A DNA stretch of 47,139 nucleotides, taken from the NCBI GenBank assembly GCA_017470605.1, contig JAFUYH010000028.1:1-47139 (forward strand), read 5' to 3'. The position numbers and the translations under genes are program-made. The notes below the pieces were generated by a model that saw only the letters and a list, made by a program, of their open reading frames with translations, did no database searches and was not told the origin of the DNA. The DNA is from Treponema sp. (GTDB lineage Bacteria > Spirochaetota > Spirochaetia > Treponematales > Treponemataceae). Shown here in pieces: positions 8,055 through 18,800 of this stretch. Positions within the stretch are counted from its first letter, which is position 1. The number at the start of each line of letters is the position of its first letter.

Positions 8055-9815
8055 ATGATTGAGGGAAAAATTACTCGTATTTCAGGCCCGATTATTTATG
8101 CAGAAGGTCTTGACGGCTGCGGTCTTTATGACGTAGTTGACGTAGGCGAGCAGAAACTTATTGGTGAGATTATCAGACAGAACAAGGGAAATGCAACCAT
8201 TCAGGTTTATGAGGAAGATACTGGAATGCGCATAGGCGAAAAAGTTATCTGCAATCAGAGACCGCTTTCCCTTCGTCTGGGGCCAGGGGTTGTTGGAAAT
8301 ATTTATGACGGAATCCAGCGACCTTTAAAGGCAATGTACGAATCTTCCGGGGCTTTTTTGCTTCCTGGTGAGCGTGCAGAACCTCTTGATACAAAGAAAA
8401 TCTGGCATTTTGATGCAGCAGACGGCATGGGAGAAGGCAGTCCGATAAAGCCTGGCATGGTTCTTGGTTTTGTAAAAGAAACTGAATCAATTACAGAAAA
8501 AATAATGGTTCCGCCAACAATCCGCGGGCGGGTGCTTAAATCTTTTAAAGGCAGTGGTGACTACACTGTAGATGACGTTATTGCAACAACTGAACTTGAT
8601 GAAGAAATTCAGCTGGCTCAGTATTGGCCGGTTCGTAAGCCTAGACCTTACAGTCAGAAACTGGGGGTAACAGAACCTCTCATTACAGGTCAGCGTGTTA
8701 TTGATGTATTCTTCCCTCTCAGTAAGGGTGGAACAGCCGCTATTCCTGGCGGTTTTGGAACTGGAAAAACAATGACTCAGCATGCCGTTGCAAAATGGTG
8801 TGATGCAGACTTAATCGTATATATCGGTTGCGGAGAGCGCGGAAACGAAATGACGGAAGTTCTTACTGAATTCCCGGAACTGATTGACCCGCGTACAGGT
8901 CGCTCAATTATGGAGCGTACAATCCTTATTGCAAATACTTCCAATATGCCGGTTGCGGCGCGAGAAGTTTCCCTTTATTCAGGAATTACTCTTGCAGAAT
9001 ACTTCCGCGATATGGGAATGCACGTTGCAATCATGGCAGACTCTACCAGCCGTTGGGCAGAAGCCCTTCGTGAACTTTCCGGCCGTATGGAAGAAATGCC
9101 GGCAGAAGAAGGTTTCCCGGCTTACCTGCCGACCCGCCTTGCATCTTTTTATGAGCGTGCGGGCCGCGTAATTTCCCTTGAAGGTCAGGAAGGTTCTGTC
9201 AGCGTTATTGGAGCGGTTTCTCCACCTGGAGGAGACTTTTCTGAACCTGTTACCCAGCATACAAAACGCTTTATCCGCTGTTTCTGGGCACTGGACCGCG
9301 AACTTGCAAATGCCCGCCATTACCCTGCAATCGGCTGGATAGATTCTTATTCAGAATATGCGGACGAAGTGCGTTCCTGGTGGGAGGCTCATAATCCTCT
9401 CTGGTCTCAGTTGCGTCAGAAGGCTCTTGATATTCTTAAAACAGAAAACCGCCTGCAGCAGATTGTCCGCCTTGTTGGCCCGGATGCTCTGCCAAACAGC
9501 GACCGCCTGCTTCTTCGTGTTGCTGATATGATAAAGAACGGCTTTTTGCAGCAGAATGCATTTGACGATATAGATAAATATTGTTCAACAGAAAAACAGA
9601 TTCTGATTCTGGAGCTGATTCTTGCCTATTACGAGCGCGCCCTTGACTGCATCAAGGCAGGTGCCCCTCTTGCCCAGCTGGTTTCCCTTCCAGCCTGTGA
9701 CGAAATTGTGCGAATCAAAATGGTCTACAAGAATGAAGAACTTGATAAAATTGAAGAAGTCAGAACTCATCTGGATTCTCAGCTTGGAGAAATTGAAAGG
9801 GCTTTTAAGAACTAG
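8055..9815 (+). CDS. atpA: V-type ATPase catalytic subunit A
   Basis: Catalytic ATP-hydrolysing subunit of 586 residues, the family's normal length. The Walker A loop is GGFGTGKT (232-239). The non-homologous region between the beta-barrel and the P-loop (about 110-200) that distinguishes V/A-type A subunits from F-type beta is present. Further landmarks are [11 protein letters not shown] with the catalytic-site Glu, [14 protein letters not shown], and [21 protein letters not shown] lies ahead of the ATG. Confidence 0.98.
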   Translation: MIEGKITRISGPIIYAEGLDGCGLYDVVDVGEQKLIGEIIRQNKGNATIQVYEEDTGMRIGEKVICNQRPLSLRLGPGVVGNIYDGIQRPLKAMYESSGAFLLPGERAEPLDTKKIWHFDAADGMGEGSPIKPGMVLGFVKETESITEKIMVPPTIRGRVLKSFKGSGDYTVDDVIATTELDEEIQLAQYWPVRKPRPYSQKLGVTEPLITGQRVIDVFFPLSKGGTAAIPGGFGTGKTMTQHAVAKWCDADLIVYIGCGERGNEMTEVLTEFPELIDPRTGRSIMERTILIANTSNMPVAAREVSLYSGITLAEYFRDMGMHVAIMADSTSRWAEALRELSGRMEEMPAEEGFPAYLPTRLASFYERAGRVISLEGQEGSVSVIGAVSPPGGDFSEPVTQHTKRFIRCFWALDRELANARHYPAIGWIDSYSEYADEVRSWWEAHNPLWSQLRQKALDILKTENRLQQIVRLVGPDALPNSDRLLLRVADMIKNGFLQQNAFDDIDKYCSTEKQILILELILAYYERALDCIKAGAPLAQLVSLPACDEIVRIKMVYKNEELDKIEEVRTHLDSQLGEIERAFKN

Positions 9816-9833
9816 GGATAAACTGAGGTTACT

Positions 9834-11228
9834 ATGAAAGGAACAGAATATAGAGGCGTTACTTCGGTAGACGGACCAATCGTTGTACTGAAAAGAACTG
9901 AAAACGTATTTTATAACGAAACCGTATGTGTGCGCGACCGGTATGGTGAACGCCGCATTGGAAAAATAGTAGATATTTCAGAGGAAGCCGTTGTAGTTCA
10001 GATTTTCGGAAGCACTACAGGTCTTGATTTGGATGCCGCATCTTTTGAATTTTTGGATGAACCTCTTGAACTTCGTGTTGGAGAAGGGCTTCTTGGCCGC
10101 GTCTTTAACGGACTTGGTAAGCCTATAGACGGCTATCCTGAAATAATCAGCAGCGAAAAACGCAATGTAAACGGAAACCCGATGAATCCTTATGCCCGCG
10201 TTTATCCGCGAGACTTTATTCAAACTGGTATTTCTTCTATTGATGGCATGAACTCTCTTGTTCGCGGACAGAAACTTCCTATTTTCTCTGGGAACGGACT
10301 TCCGCACAATAAACTTGCCGCCCAGATTATCCGCCAGGCAAAACTGCGCAACAGTGATGAACAGTTCGTAATGGTTTTTGCAGGAATGGGTATTAAATAC
10401 GACGTTGCAAAATTCTTCGTAGATACTTTTGAAGAGTCTGGTGTACTTGCAAACGTAGTAATGTTCCAGTCTCTGGCAGATGCTCCTTCTATTGAACGTA
10501 TCATTACTCCACGCTGTGCCCTTACAGCCGCAGAATACCTTGCTTTTGAAAAAGGAATGCACGTACTTGTAGTTATGACGGATATGACAAACTACTGCGA
10601 AGCCCTGCGAGAAATTTCTACAACCCGCGGTGAAGTTCCAGGCCGTAAAGGCTATCCTGGCTATCTGTATTCAGACCTTGCAGAACTTTATGAACGTGCA
10701 GGTCGTGTAAAGGGCAGTGAAGGTTCAATCACCCAGATTCCAATCCTCACAATGCCAAATGATGATATTTCCCACCCGATTCCAGACCTTACAGGTTACA
10801 TTACGGAAGGTCAGATTGTACTTGGCCGTGAACTTGCACAAAAGGGTATTTACCCTCCTGTAAGCGGACTTCCAAGTCTTTCCCGCCTTATGAAAGACGG
10901 AATCGGTCCTGATATGACACGCGAAGACCATGCAAATGTTTCAAGTCAGCTTTTTGCGGCTTATTCAAAGGTAAAATCCATCAGAAATCTTGCGGCTATT
11001 ATTGGTGAAGAAGAACTTTCTGAACTGGACAGGGCCTATCTTCATTTTGGTGAGCGCATGGAAGAAGAATTCTTTGGTCAGGGCGAATTTGAAGACCGCA
11101 CTATAGAACAGACTCTGGATTTGGCATGGAAAATTCTTGCTGAACTTCCTCGTGAAGAGCTTACAAGAATCAAGCCTGAATTGATTGAAAAATATCTGCC
11201 TGAAACAGAAACAGCCGGGGGCCGATAG
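9834..11228 (+). CDS. atpB: V-type ATPase subunit B
   Basis: Non-catalytic nucleotide-binding subunit of 464 residues that alternates with A in the hexameric head. It lacks a true Walker A; the equivalent segment is [15 protein letters not shown], as in other B subunits. It retains [16 protein letters not shown] and the [22 protein letters not shown] signature. It sits directly after subunit A, and its TAG stop overlaps the GTG start of subunit D by one base. Confidence 0.98.
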   Translation: MKGTEYRGVTSVDGPIVVLKRTENVFYNETVCVRDRYGERRIGKIVDISEEAVVVQIFGSTTGLDLDAASFEFLDEPLELRVGEGLLGRVFNGLGKPIDGYPEIISSEKRNVNGNPMNPYARVYPRDFIQTGISSIDGMNSLVRGQKLPIFSGNGLPHNKLAAQIIRQAKLRNSDEQFVMVFAGMGIKYDVAKFFVDTFEESGVLANVVMFQSLADAPSIERIITPRCALTAAEYLAFEKGMHVLVVMTDMTNYCEALREISTTRGEVPGRKGYPGYLYSDLAELYERAGRVKGSEGSITQIPILTMPNDDISHPIPDLTGYITEGQIVLGRELAQKGIYPPVSGLPSLSRLMKDGIGPDMTREDHANVSSQLFAAYSKVKSIRNLAAIIGEEELSELDRAYLHFGERMEEEFFGQGEFEDRTIEQTLDLAWKILAELPREELTRIKPELIEKYLPETETAGGR

Positions 11229-11854
11229 TGGCAGTTCAGAATGTTGCACCTACAAAGTCTAACCTTCTCGCTGTAAAGGAGCAGCTTTCTGTTTCTACAA
11301 ATGGCTATGAGCTTCTGGAAGAAAAGCGCGAAATTCTTGTGCGGGAACTTATGCATCTTGTAGAAAAAGTAAAGCTTCTGGAACGCGATATAGACAAGGT
11401 TATTCAGGAAGCCTATCCTGCATTCAAAAGAATGCTTATGCAGGAAGGTTCAGACCAGATAGAGCGTATTTCTCATGCCGTTCATTATGAATTCGGCATT
11501 CAGGAAAAAAAAGTCGTAATAGGCGGAATGTCTTTTTCTTCAATGGATGTTCTTATGCCAGAAAAAGAACTTTTTTATTCATTTATAGGTACTTACGCTA
11601 ATACTGATGAAACAATCAATAAATTCTTTGAATTGCTTTCTCTTCTTACCCAGATGGCATCAATCAGAACTATTGTCTGGCGGCTTGCGGGCGAAGTAAA
11701 AAAGACCCAGCGGCGCGTAAATGCACTGGACAAAATGATTATTCCTCAGGCTAAGGAAACAAAGGCTTTCATAGAAAGTGTTCTGGAAGAGCGGGAACGT
11801 GAAAATGTATTTGTTCTGAAAGCTCTAAAAAAGAAGAACAGCAGAAAAAAATAG
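11228..11854 (+). CDS. atpD: V-type ATPase subunit D
   Basis: Central rotor shaft of 208 residues, almost wholly helical. It starts VAPTKSNLLAVKEQL, the family's N-terminal signature, and ends with a long helix (WRLAGEVKKTQRRVNALDKMIIP and onwards) that forms the antiparallel coiled coil with the N-terminal helix. The start is a GTG (11228-11230) overlapping the B-subunit stop; no in-frame ATG precedes the conserved region. A very basic C-terminal tail (KALKKKNSRKK) follows. Confidence 0.93.
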   Translation: MAVQNVAPTKSNLLAVKEQLSVSTNGYELLEEKREILVRELMHLVEKVKLLERDIDKVIQEAYPAFKRMLMQEGSDQIERISHAVHYEFGIQEKKVVIGGMSFSSMDVLMPEKELFYSFIGTYANTDETINKFFELLSLLTQMASIRTIVWRLAGEVKKTQRRVNALDKMIIPQAKETKAFIESVLEERERENVFVLKALKKKNSRKK

Positions 11855-11886
11855 CAAATACGGATAAAGGGTGATAGAATAAAAGT

Positions 11887-12384
11887 ATGGCAAGGACATT
11901 TTTCAAAAAGATTCTGGTTGCAGTTAATGGTCACAAAAATTCAATTCATACGGCAATGTATGCTATTATGATGGCACGAACATATAATCTTGCCCTTAAA
12001 ATTATCTATGTAGTAGATTCTGCAACAATCAAAAATCTTGAAATGAATAATCTGCTTCTTTCAGAAGAAAAATCCAGTTTTTTGAATCAGCTTACACAGG
12101 ATGGCGTAAATATTCTTTCTTATGTTGCAGGACTTGCCCGTTCTAAAGGCGTAAAGATAGAATCAGAACTTTTAAGCGGTGGAGTTTTTAATCAGATTTT
12201 AAAGGCAGCAGAAGACTTTAATGCAGATTTAATCCTTATGGGCGGGCACGAAGATTCAGACGGAAAATCAGGATTAAAAAAATCAATTCTTTCCAGAGAC
12301 CAGAACGAAATTCTTGCAAATGCCCCTTGTCCTGTTTTAATAGTCCAGAAGCCGAATATAGAAGCGGAATTTAAGATTTTCTGA
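11887..12384 (+). CDS. Universal stress protein (UspA) family
   Basis: Single-domain UspA protein of 165 residues. It shows the first strand FKKILVAVNGHKNSIHTAMYAIMMA, a middle FNADLILMGGHE strand, and a closing CPVLIVQKP. The nucleotide-binding loop (G-2x-G-9x-G-S/T in ATP-binding members) is not clearly intact between GGHE and ILANAPCP, so ATP binding is uncertain. It follows the V-ATPase by 32 bases on the same strand and may be co-transcribed. Biochemical role unknown. Confidence 0.85.
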   Translation: MARTFFKKILVAVNGHKNSIHTAMYAIMMARTYNLALKIIYVVDSATIKNLEMNNLLLSEEKSSFLNQLTQDGVNILSYVAGLARSKGVKIESELLSGGVFNQILKAAEDFNADLILMGGHEDSDGKSGLKKSILSRDQNEILANAPCPVLIVQKPNIEAEFKIF

Positions 12385-12385
12385 T

Positions 12386-13141
12386 ATGCGTGATTATTAT
12401 AAAGTTTTGGGCGTGCGTCCTAATGCAAGTCTTGCAGAAATCAAAAGAGCCTACAGAGATAAAGTAAAGCAGCTGCATCCTGATACTGCAGGTTCAACAG
12501 CCAATAATGACAGGTTCAGTGCCGTAGTTCAGGCTTACCGCGTTCTTTCAGATTCCCGTCAGCGTAATATTTTTAATGAATCCTTTTTTATGAGGGCTAG
12601 GGCAAACCGTGCAGACGGAAAGGAATTTAACTATTATGACTGGCTTTCTGAAAGAAAAGATGAAGAAAGCCGCGCCAAACTGATTTTTTATACACTCATG
12701 CATCACAAGGAAGATGAAGCCGTTGCTGAATTCAAAAGAATGCAGATGACAAATCTGGATTTTTCCCTGAAAAAATGGTTCACCCGCGAAGATTTTATGG
12801 ATTACGGCTATATTTTGGCGGAAGAACTCTGTATCCGCGCTGAATATTACGATGCAATGATTCTTCTGGAACAGATAATCCAGATGGAATATTCATATCA
12901 GTATTTTTATATCTTTTTTCCAGAAGTGATTTCTTTTACGCTCAATATTCTTCATCGCAATATTGATGGAGTAATATCGGACGAACTTGCCATTGATGTT
13001 TATGAAAGAGCTCTGGAACTGAATTTTGGCGCAAAGGAAGATGCCTTTTTCCTCCGTAAAATGGGGGATGAATACAAGCGTCTGGGCGATTCTGCTACCG
13101 CAAAAGTCTGTTACGCTGAAAGTGAAAGATTGTCTGGTTAA
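12386..13141 (+). CDS. J-domain (DnaJ-like) protein with helical C-terminal region
   Basis: The N-terminal 65 or so residues are a complete J-domain: DYYKVLGVRPNASLAEIKRAYRDKVKQLHPD, with the essential HPD at 31-33 that stimulates DnaK ATPase. There is no Gly/Phe region, zinc finger or substrate-binding domain. The rest (about 80-251) is helical, with TPR-like pairs (YDAMILLEQIIQMEYSYQYFY; KMGDEYKRLGDSATAKVCYAESERL). It is therefore a specialised co-chaperone, not canonical DnaJ. It starts one base after the UspA stop. Confidence 0.85.
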   Translation: MRDYYKVLGVRPNASLAEIKRAYRDKVKQLHPDTAGSTANNDRFSAVVQAYRVLSDSRQRNIFNESFFMRARANRADGKEFNYYDWLSERKDEESRAKLIFYTLMHHKEDEAVAEFKRMQMTNLDFSLKKWFTREDFMDYGYILAEELCIRAEYYDAMILLEQIIQMEYSYQYFYIFFPEVISFTLNILHRNIDGVISDELAIDVYERALELNFGAKEDAFFLRKMGDEYKRLGDSATAKVCYAESERLSG

Positions 13142-13169
13142 TTATTTTATTTTAGAGAAACTTATAAAT

Positions 13170-13288
13170 CTTAAGTGCGTGAGTGTAGGTGAGTCAAAAA
13201 CTGCATTTGAGCGTTCGCGAACGAAGTGAGTCGGATACCTATTACGCTCAACCGCAGTTTTTGAGGCACCGAAACGGAAGCACTTAAG
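13170..13288. repeat. Large imperfect inverted repeat (about 119 bp)
   Basis: The outer arms are CTTAAGTGC (13170-13178) and GCACTTAAG (13280-13288). The inner arms are nearly perfect over 23 bp (from GAGTCAAAAACTGC at 13191 against GCAGTTTTTGAGGC ending about 13267), enclosing about 30 bp. It occupies the gap between the J-domain gene and map, has no ORF, and looks like a dispersed intergenic repeat or short palindromic mobile element. Confidence 0.65.
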
Positions 13289-13320
13289 TTTTATGCTAGT
13301 TTGTCTAAACTAACATAAAA
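13289..13320. terminator. Hairpin between the J-domain gene and map
   Basis: A 14-bp stem with one mismatch (13289-13302 with 13307-13320) and a GTCT loop. The stem is AT-rich, flanked by A/T, and only loosely followed by T residues, so it may be a weak bidirectional terminator or part of the repeat just upstream. Confidence 0.4.
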
Positions 13321-13372
13321 CTATAGCCATTTTTTTATTTTAGTGATAAGGTAGACGCAAGAGGTTTTTGAT

Positions 13373-14161
13373 ATGATTCATCTTAAAACAGAAGAACAGA
13401 TTGCTGGAATCCGAAAGGCCTGTCATCTTACAGCCGATATGTTTAACGAACTCATTCCAAAGATTCACGCAGGTATGACAACCTACGAAGTAGACAAATT
13501 ATTTGAAAAATACATTACATCACACGGCGGAACTCCTGCCTGGTGGCACGAAGATTACCCAGGTTCTGTCTGCATCAGCATTAATGATGAAGTAATTCAC
13601 GGACTCCCTTCTAAAAAACGTGTGATTAAAGACGGAGACCTTGTAAGTCTTGATGTAGGAATTGATCTGGACGGCTATATAAGCGATACAACTCATTCTG
13701 TGTTAATCGGTAATGTTCCTAAAAAGGTTCGCGAACTGCAGAAAGTTACCGTGGAATGTCTTAAAGCCGGAATTGCCGCCTGCAAGGTGGGGAACCGTAT
13801 AAGCGATATTGCCAATGCCGTATATGAGATTGCAGATAAGCACGGATACGGTGTTGTTTATGATTACTGCGGACACGGAGTAGGGTTGGAAGTTCATGAA
13901 GACCCTAGTGTCCCGAACTGTCCTTTCCGCGGTGCAAACCCAAGGATTAAGGAAGGCATGGTTCTTGCAATTGAGCCTATGATTAATCTGGGAACCGCTG
14001 ATGTAGATGTTCTTGATGACGGCTGGACTGTTGTAACGGCAGATGGCGCAACAAGCTGCCACGAAGAACACACAGTAGCCGTTTTTAAAGATCATACAGA
14101 AGTTCTTACAGATTTGAACTATAACGGAAAGTCAGTTCTTCCTCCTGAATTAACTGCGTAA
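13373..14161 (+). CDS. map: Methionine aminopeptidase, type I
   Basis: Removes the initiator methionine from nascent proteins. At 262 residues it is a plain type I enzyme with all five metal ligands in place: Asp94 (SLDVG), Asp105 (ISDTT), His168 (CGHGVG), Glu201 (AIEPM) and Glu232 (CHEEHT). There is no N-terminal zinc-finger extension. AGAGG lies ahead of the ATG. It is a single-gene unit, separated from its neighbours by repeats. Confidence 0.97.
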   Translation: MIHLKTEEQIAGIRKACHLTADMFNELIPKIHAGMTTYEVDKLFEKYITSHGGTPAWWHEDYPGSVCISINDEVIHGLPSKKRVIKDGDLVSLDVGIDLDGYISDTTHSVLIGNVPKKVRELQKVTVECLKAGIAACKVGNRISDIANAVYEIADKHGYGVVYDYCGHGVGLEVHEDPSVPNCPFRGANPRIKEGMVLAIEPMINLGTADVDVLDDGWTVVTADGATSCHEEHTVAVFKDHTEVLTDLNYNGKSVLPPELTA

Positions 14162-14227
14162 ATTTTTGTAACCATTTTCCATTTTTATGATTATATTTTA
14201 AAAAGAATAAAATATAACAGGTGGATT

Positions 14228-15736
14228 ATGAATATGAAAACTTTTACAAAATCACTTTCAATCATCGCCGCAGCAGCCCTGCTTACAACAGCCTGCTTTG
14301 CGGCTCCTCCAAAAGAATCTAAGTCTGCCTCTGGCAGTTCAACATCAACAGAACGCAGTGTTTCTCCTCAGACTGCCGCACAGGCTCTTACTGTAGTAGA
14401 AGCACTGCAGACAACTTTCCGTTCTGTAAGCGAAACTCTGCTTCCTTCTGTTGTAGAAGTTGATGTTACAGAGACAAAGACCTATAAAGACCCTTTTGGC
14501 GGAATGACAAATCCTTTTGAATTCTTCTTTGGACGCCCTGACAGCGGAAACGGCGACAAGAAAAAGGATGATGGAACTCGGGAATATGAATCCAAAGGCT
14601 TGGGTTCTGGAGTAATCGTAAGAAAATCCGGTACAACCTTCTATGTACTCACAAATAACCATGTAGCAGGTTCTGCTTCAAAAATCAGCGTAAAACTGAA
14701 TGACGGACGCGAATTTGAAGGAAAACTTGTTGGTGCAGATTCCAGAATTGATATTGCACTTGTTTCTTTTGAATCAAAAGATGACTCTATTCCTGTCGCA
14801 AAACTTGGCGATTCTAATGATGTAATGCCAGGCGATATCTGTATGGCCTTTGGAGCTCCTCTTGGATACAGCCAGTCTGTAACACAGGGAATTGTAAGTG
14901 CTACAGGTCGTTCAGAAAGTCATATGTCTGCAGTAAGCGATTATATTCAGACAGATGCTGCAATTAATCAGGGAAACTCTGGTGGTCCACTTGTAAATAT
15001 TTATGGACAGGTAATTGGAATTAATACCTGGATTGCTTCTTCTTCTGGCGGTTCTGTAGGCTTGGGCTTTGCAATCCCAATTAATAACGTAAAAAATGCA
15101 ATCGATTCCTTTATAAAAAATGGAAAAATTGTTTACGGTTGGGTAGGTGTATCTTTACTTGAAATAAACAAGGAGTTTAAAAAGGAGCTTGGTGTAGAAG
15201 ATTTTGACGGTGCCTTTGCCGGCGAAGTATTTACTAATTCTCCTGCTTTCAAGGGCGGAATTAAACCAGGTGACTTTATTATTGAACTGAATGGCAGAAG
15301 TGTAAAGAATGTTAATCAGCTGGTTCGTGATGTAGGAAGTCTTGAAGCAGGTTCTACTGCAAACTTTACAGTTATTCGTGGTGGAAAACGAATCTCTGAC
15401 ATTGTAGTAAATGTTGAAGAACGTGCTAAAGAAAATGAAATTTCTAACAACCGCATGTGGCCTGGCTTCCTTGCAATGCCTCTTACAGATGAAAGCCGTG
15501 AACAGCTTAAGATTGATGATAAACGTGTTCAGGGTGTTATAGTTGCAAATATCGAAGAAAAATCTCCTGCAGCTTCTTTAAGATTACAGAATGGTGATAT
15601 TATTACCGCTGTAAATGGAAAGAAGATTACAAACCTTGCAGAATTCTACGCTGAGCTTGCCAGTGCACAGAAGTCTGTAAACTTTGATATTTACAGTAAT
15701 GGCGGTACAATTACTACAGGAACTTATAAATTTTAG
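14228..15736 (+). CDS. htrA: HtrA/DegQ-type periplasmic serine protease
   Basis: Envelope quality-control protease and chaperone of 502 residues. The N-terminal signal peptide (about 1-25) ends in ACFAAPP. The trypsin-like domain carries the triad His145 (TNNHVAG), Asp175 (RIDIAL) and Ser251 (GNSGGP). Two PDZ domains follow (about 305-395 and 415-500). The region between residues 85 and 122 forms the long LA loop typical of DegP/DegQ. A second ATG two codons downstream (14234) has better spacing from AGGTGG and may be the true start. Stress regulation is expected but not shown by the sequence. Confidence 0.93.
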   Translation: MNMKTFTKSLSIIAAAALLTTACFAAPPKESKSASGSSTSTERSVSPQTAAQALTVVEALQTTFRSVSETLLPSVVEVDVTETKTYKDPFGGMTNPFEFFFGRPDSGNGDKKKDDGTREYESKGLGSGVIVRKSGTTFYVLTNNHVAGSASKISVKLNDGREFEGKLVGADSRIDIALVSFESKDDSIPVAKLGDSNDVMPGDICMAFGAPLGYSQSVTQGIVSATGRSESHMSAVSDYIQTDAAINQGNSGGPLVNIYGQVIGINTWIASSSGGSVGLGFAIPINNVKNAIDSFIKNGKIVYGWVGVSLLEINKEFKKELGVEDFDGAFAGEVFTNSPAFKGGIKPGDFIIELNGRSVKNVNQLVRDVGSLEAGSTANFTVIRGGKRISDIVVNVEERAKENEISNNRMWPGFLAMPLTDESREQLKIDDKRVQGVIVANIEEKSPAASLRLQNGDIITAVNGKKITNLAEFYAELASAQKSVNFDIYSNGGTITTGTYKF

Positions 15737-15741
15737 AATAG

Positions 15742-15818
15742 ATTGCCGGGTCAAGCCCGGCAATGACAGGTTCTGTGTTATGGGTACCCGGCGTCATATT
15801 CGGGCTTGACCCGAATAT
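15742..15818. repeat. Double-hairpin intergenic repeat between htrA and purL
   Basis: Two hairpins share a core in opposite orientation: ATTGCCGGG/CCCGGCAAT (15742-15764, loop TCAAG) and ATATTCGGG/CCCGAATAT (15796-15818, loop CTTGA). GGGTCAAGCCCG at 15748 is the exact reverse complement of 15801-15812. The second hairpin is followed by TCCTTTTT and could terminate htrA transcription. Confidence 0.7.
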
Positions 15819-15829
15819 CCTTTTTCCTA

Positions 15830-15858
15830 TTTTCTAAGCCGAGTAAATCTGATATAAT
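15830..15858 (+). promoter_or_regulatory. Candidate purL promoter with -10 abutting the start codon
   Basis: A perfect TATAAT (15853-15858) lies six bases before the purL ATG, with a weak TTTTCT at 15830-15835 (17-base spacer). If used, transcription would begin at or near the ATG, giving a leaderless mRNA. No Shine-Dalgarno sequence is visible. Confidence 0.4.
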
Positions 15859-15864
15859 CGCTCT

Positions 15865-18800
15865 ATGTATCGTTTATATGTAGAGCGACGCCCTGGTTTT
15901 GAAAACGAGGCTCGCCGTTATCTTTCTGAAATCAATGGATTTTTGGGAATTGCCGGTGTAAAGGCAGTTCGTTATTTCAATCGCTATGATATAGAAAATG
16001 TGAGCGATGAAGTTGCAAAAATTGCAGCAAGCCGCATCTTTTCTGAACCTCAGAGCGATTTTGTTTTTACAGAAAGCCTGCCTGAACATAAAGGTCGAGA
16101 AATTATCTGGGAATTCCTTCCTGGTCAGTACGACCAGCGTGCCGATTCTGCAGAACAGTGTCTTTCTTTGCTGCGGGCTGGTCTTAAGGGGGTAAAAACT
16201 CTTACAGCTGCACCTCTTGTTCGCTGTGCAAAAATTGTTCTTCTTGAAGGCGATGTAAGCGAAGAAGAAATTAAAAAGATTCAAAATTATCTTATTAACC
16301 CTGTCGATTCTCGTCTTACCGACGATACAAAACCTGATACATTAAAAATGCATGTTGAAGAGCCTGCAGACATTCCAGTTGTAGAAGGCTTTATCAAAAT
16401 GAACGATTCTGAAATAGAAGAATACCGTAATAAAATGGGTCTTGCTATGGACCATGCGGATATTGTATTCCTTCAGGATTATTTTAAGGGCGAAGGCCGC
16501 GACCCGGTTGAAACAGAAATCCGCGTTTTGGATACCTACTGGTCTGACCACTGCCGCCACACAACATTCTTAACAGAACTTAAAGACATTAAGATTGAAG
16601 AAGGACCTTATGCTCCTCTCTTCAAGAAGTCACTTGATAACTACATGGCTATGCGTACAGAAATGTATGCCGGCCGTACCGACAAGCCTGTTTGCCTTAT
16701 GGATATGGCTGTAATTGGAATGAAGTATCTTAAAAAGCATGGAAAGCTTGAAGATATGGAGGTTTCTGAAGAAAATAATGCTTGTTCGGTTTATATAGAC
16801 GTACATTATACTGCTGACGAAAATGGTAAGCCTCTGGCTGCCGATGATCCACGTGCAACAGAACGCTGGCTTATGATGTTCAAAAACGAAACTCATAACC
16901 ACCCTACAGAAATTGAACCTTTTGGTGGAGCCGCAACCTGTCTTGGTGGTGCTATCCGCGACCCGCTTTCTGGACGTTCTTGGGTTTACCAGTCAATGCG
17001 TATTACCGGTGCCGCTGACCCAACTGTTCCACTTTCAGCTACTATGAAGGGTAAACTCCCTCAGATTAAACTCTGCCGCGAGGCTGCCCAGGGCTTCTCA
17101 AGCTACGGAAATCAGATTGGTCTTACAACAGGTCAGGTAGAAGAAATCTATCACCCTGGCTATGCCGCAAAACGCATGGAGCTTGGTGCTGTAATTGCTG
17201 CCGCCCCTGTAGATACAGTTATCCGCGAGCGCCCGGAGCCGGGTGATATTATCATCCTGCTTGGTGGTGGTACCGGTCGCGACGGTATTGGTGGTGCTAC
17301 AGGTTCTTCTAAAGTTCACACTGTAAAATCAGTTACAACTGCTGCTGCCGAAGTTCAGAAGGGTAATGCAGTAGAAGAGCGCAAGATTCAGCGCCTCTTC
17401 CGCAATAAAGAAGTTAGCCTTATGATTCGCCGCTGTAACGACTTTGGTGCCGGTGGTGTTTCAGTTGCTGTCGGCGAGCTTGCACCTGGTCTTGATATCA
17501 ACCTTGACGCTGTACCAAAGAAGTACGAAGGATTGAACGGAACAGAACTTGCAATTTCTGAAAGCCAGGAACGTATGGCTGTTGTAGTCCGCAAGGCCGA
17601 CGTAGACCGCTTTATTGCTGCCGCTGCTGCAGAAAACTTAAACGCTGTTGTTGTTGCAACCGTTACAGATACAAACCGCCTTGTTATGAAATGGCGCGGT
17701 AAAACAATCGTTGATATTGGACGTGAATTCCTTGACGCCGCTGGTGCTCATCACGAAGCAACTGCTCTTATTGAACAGCCGGCCGCTCCAGAAAAGTCGC
17801 CATTGTGCAATCCTCTTGAATCTGCCGCTGCTGAACTTGATAAGCCTGTTAAGTGCGAAGGTTGTGTTAAAAATCATCTTACAGACGCATGGCTTGCAAA
17901 TATTAATGATTTGGCTTGTTGTTCTCAGCGTGGACTTGGTGAACGTTTTGATGGTTCTATTGGTTCTAGCACAGTTCTTTTCCCATACGGAGGAAAATAT
18001 CAAAATACACCAGAAGCTGGTATGTCTGCAAAGATTCCGGTTGTTACTCCTCGCGAAACAAGCACTGCAAGCTTAATGGCTTACGGCTTTGACCCACGTG
18101 TTGGAAACTGGTCTCCTTGGCACGGAGCAAAAACTGCCGTGCTCAGCTCACTTGCTAAAATCACTTGTATTGGTGGTAAGGCTCGAACTTCACGTCTTAG
18201 CTTCCAGGAATTCTTTGGCCGTGCCGTAAATGAAAAGCGCTGGGGTTATCCAGCCGCTGCCCTTCTTGGTTCGGTAGATGCTCAGGTAGAATCTGGTTGT
18301 GCTTCAATTGGTGGTAAGGACTCTATGTCTGGTACCTTTGAAGATATCAACGTTCCTCATACACTTGTAAGCTTTGCCGTAACTCATGACGAAGCAAAAA
18401 ATGTTACAAGCGGTTCCTTTAAGGTAAGCGGAAACAAGGTTTATCTGGTAAGCGTACCTTATTCAGACCTGCTTGAACCTGATTATGAAACTTTCCTTAA
18501 AAACAGCGATGTCCTTTATGAATTGAATAAAAAAGGCCGTATTTCTTCTATGTATCCTGTAGGCCCTGGTGGAATTGCAGAAGCAGTTACAAAAATGGCT
18601 ATGGGTAACATGGTGGGCTTTAAGCTGGATGCAAGTGCAGTGGTTTCGACAGGCTCAACCACCACGGATAATATTAAATCACTCTTCCTTCCAACTTACG
18701 GAAATATCATTGTAGAAGTTCCTTCTGCTCACACTGATGAATTTGAAAAATCAGCCTTTGCTGCTGGAACTCTTACAAGTCTAGGTATGACTCTTGACCG

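Noticed and set aside
9978..10562. Antisense ORF of 194 codons opposite V-ATPase subunit B
   Set aside because: It is a shadow of a strongly conserved gene, with no ribosome site or family resemblance.
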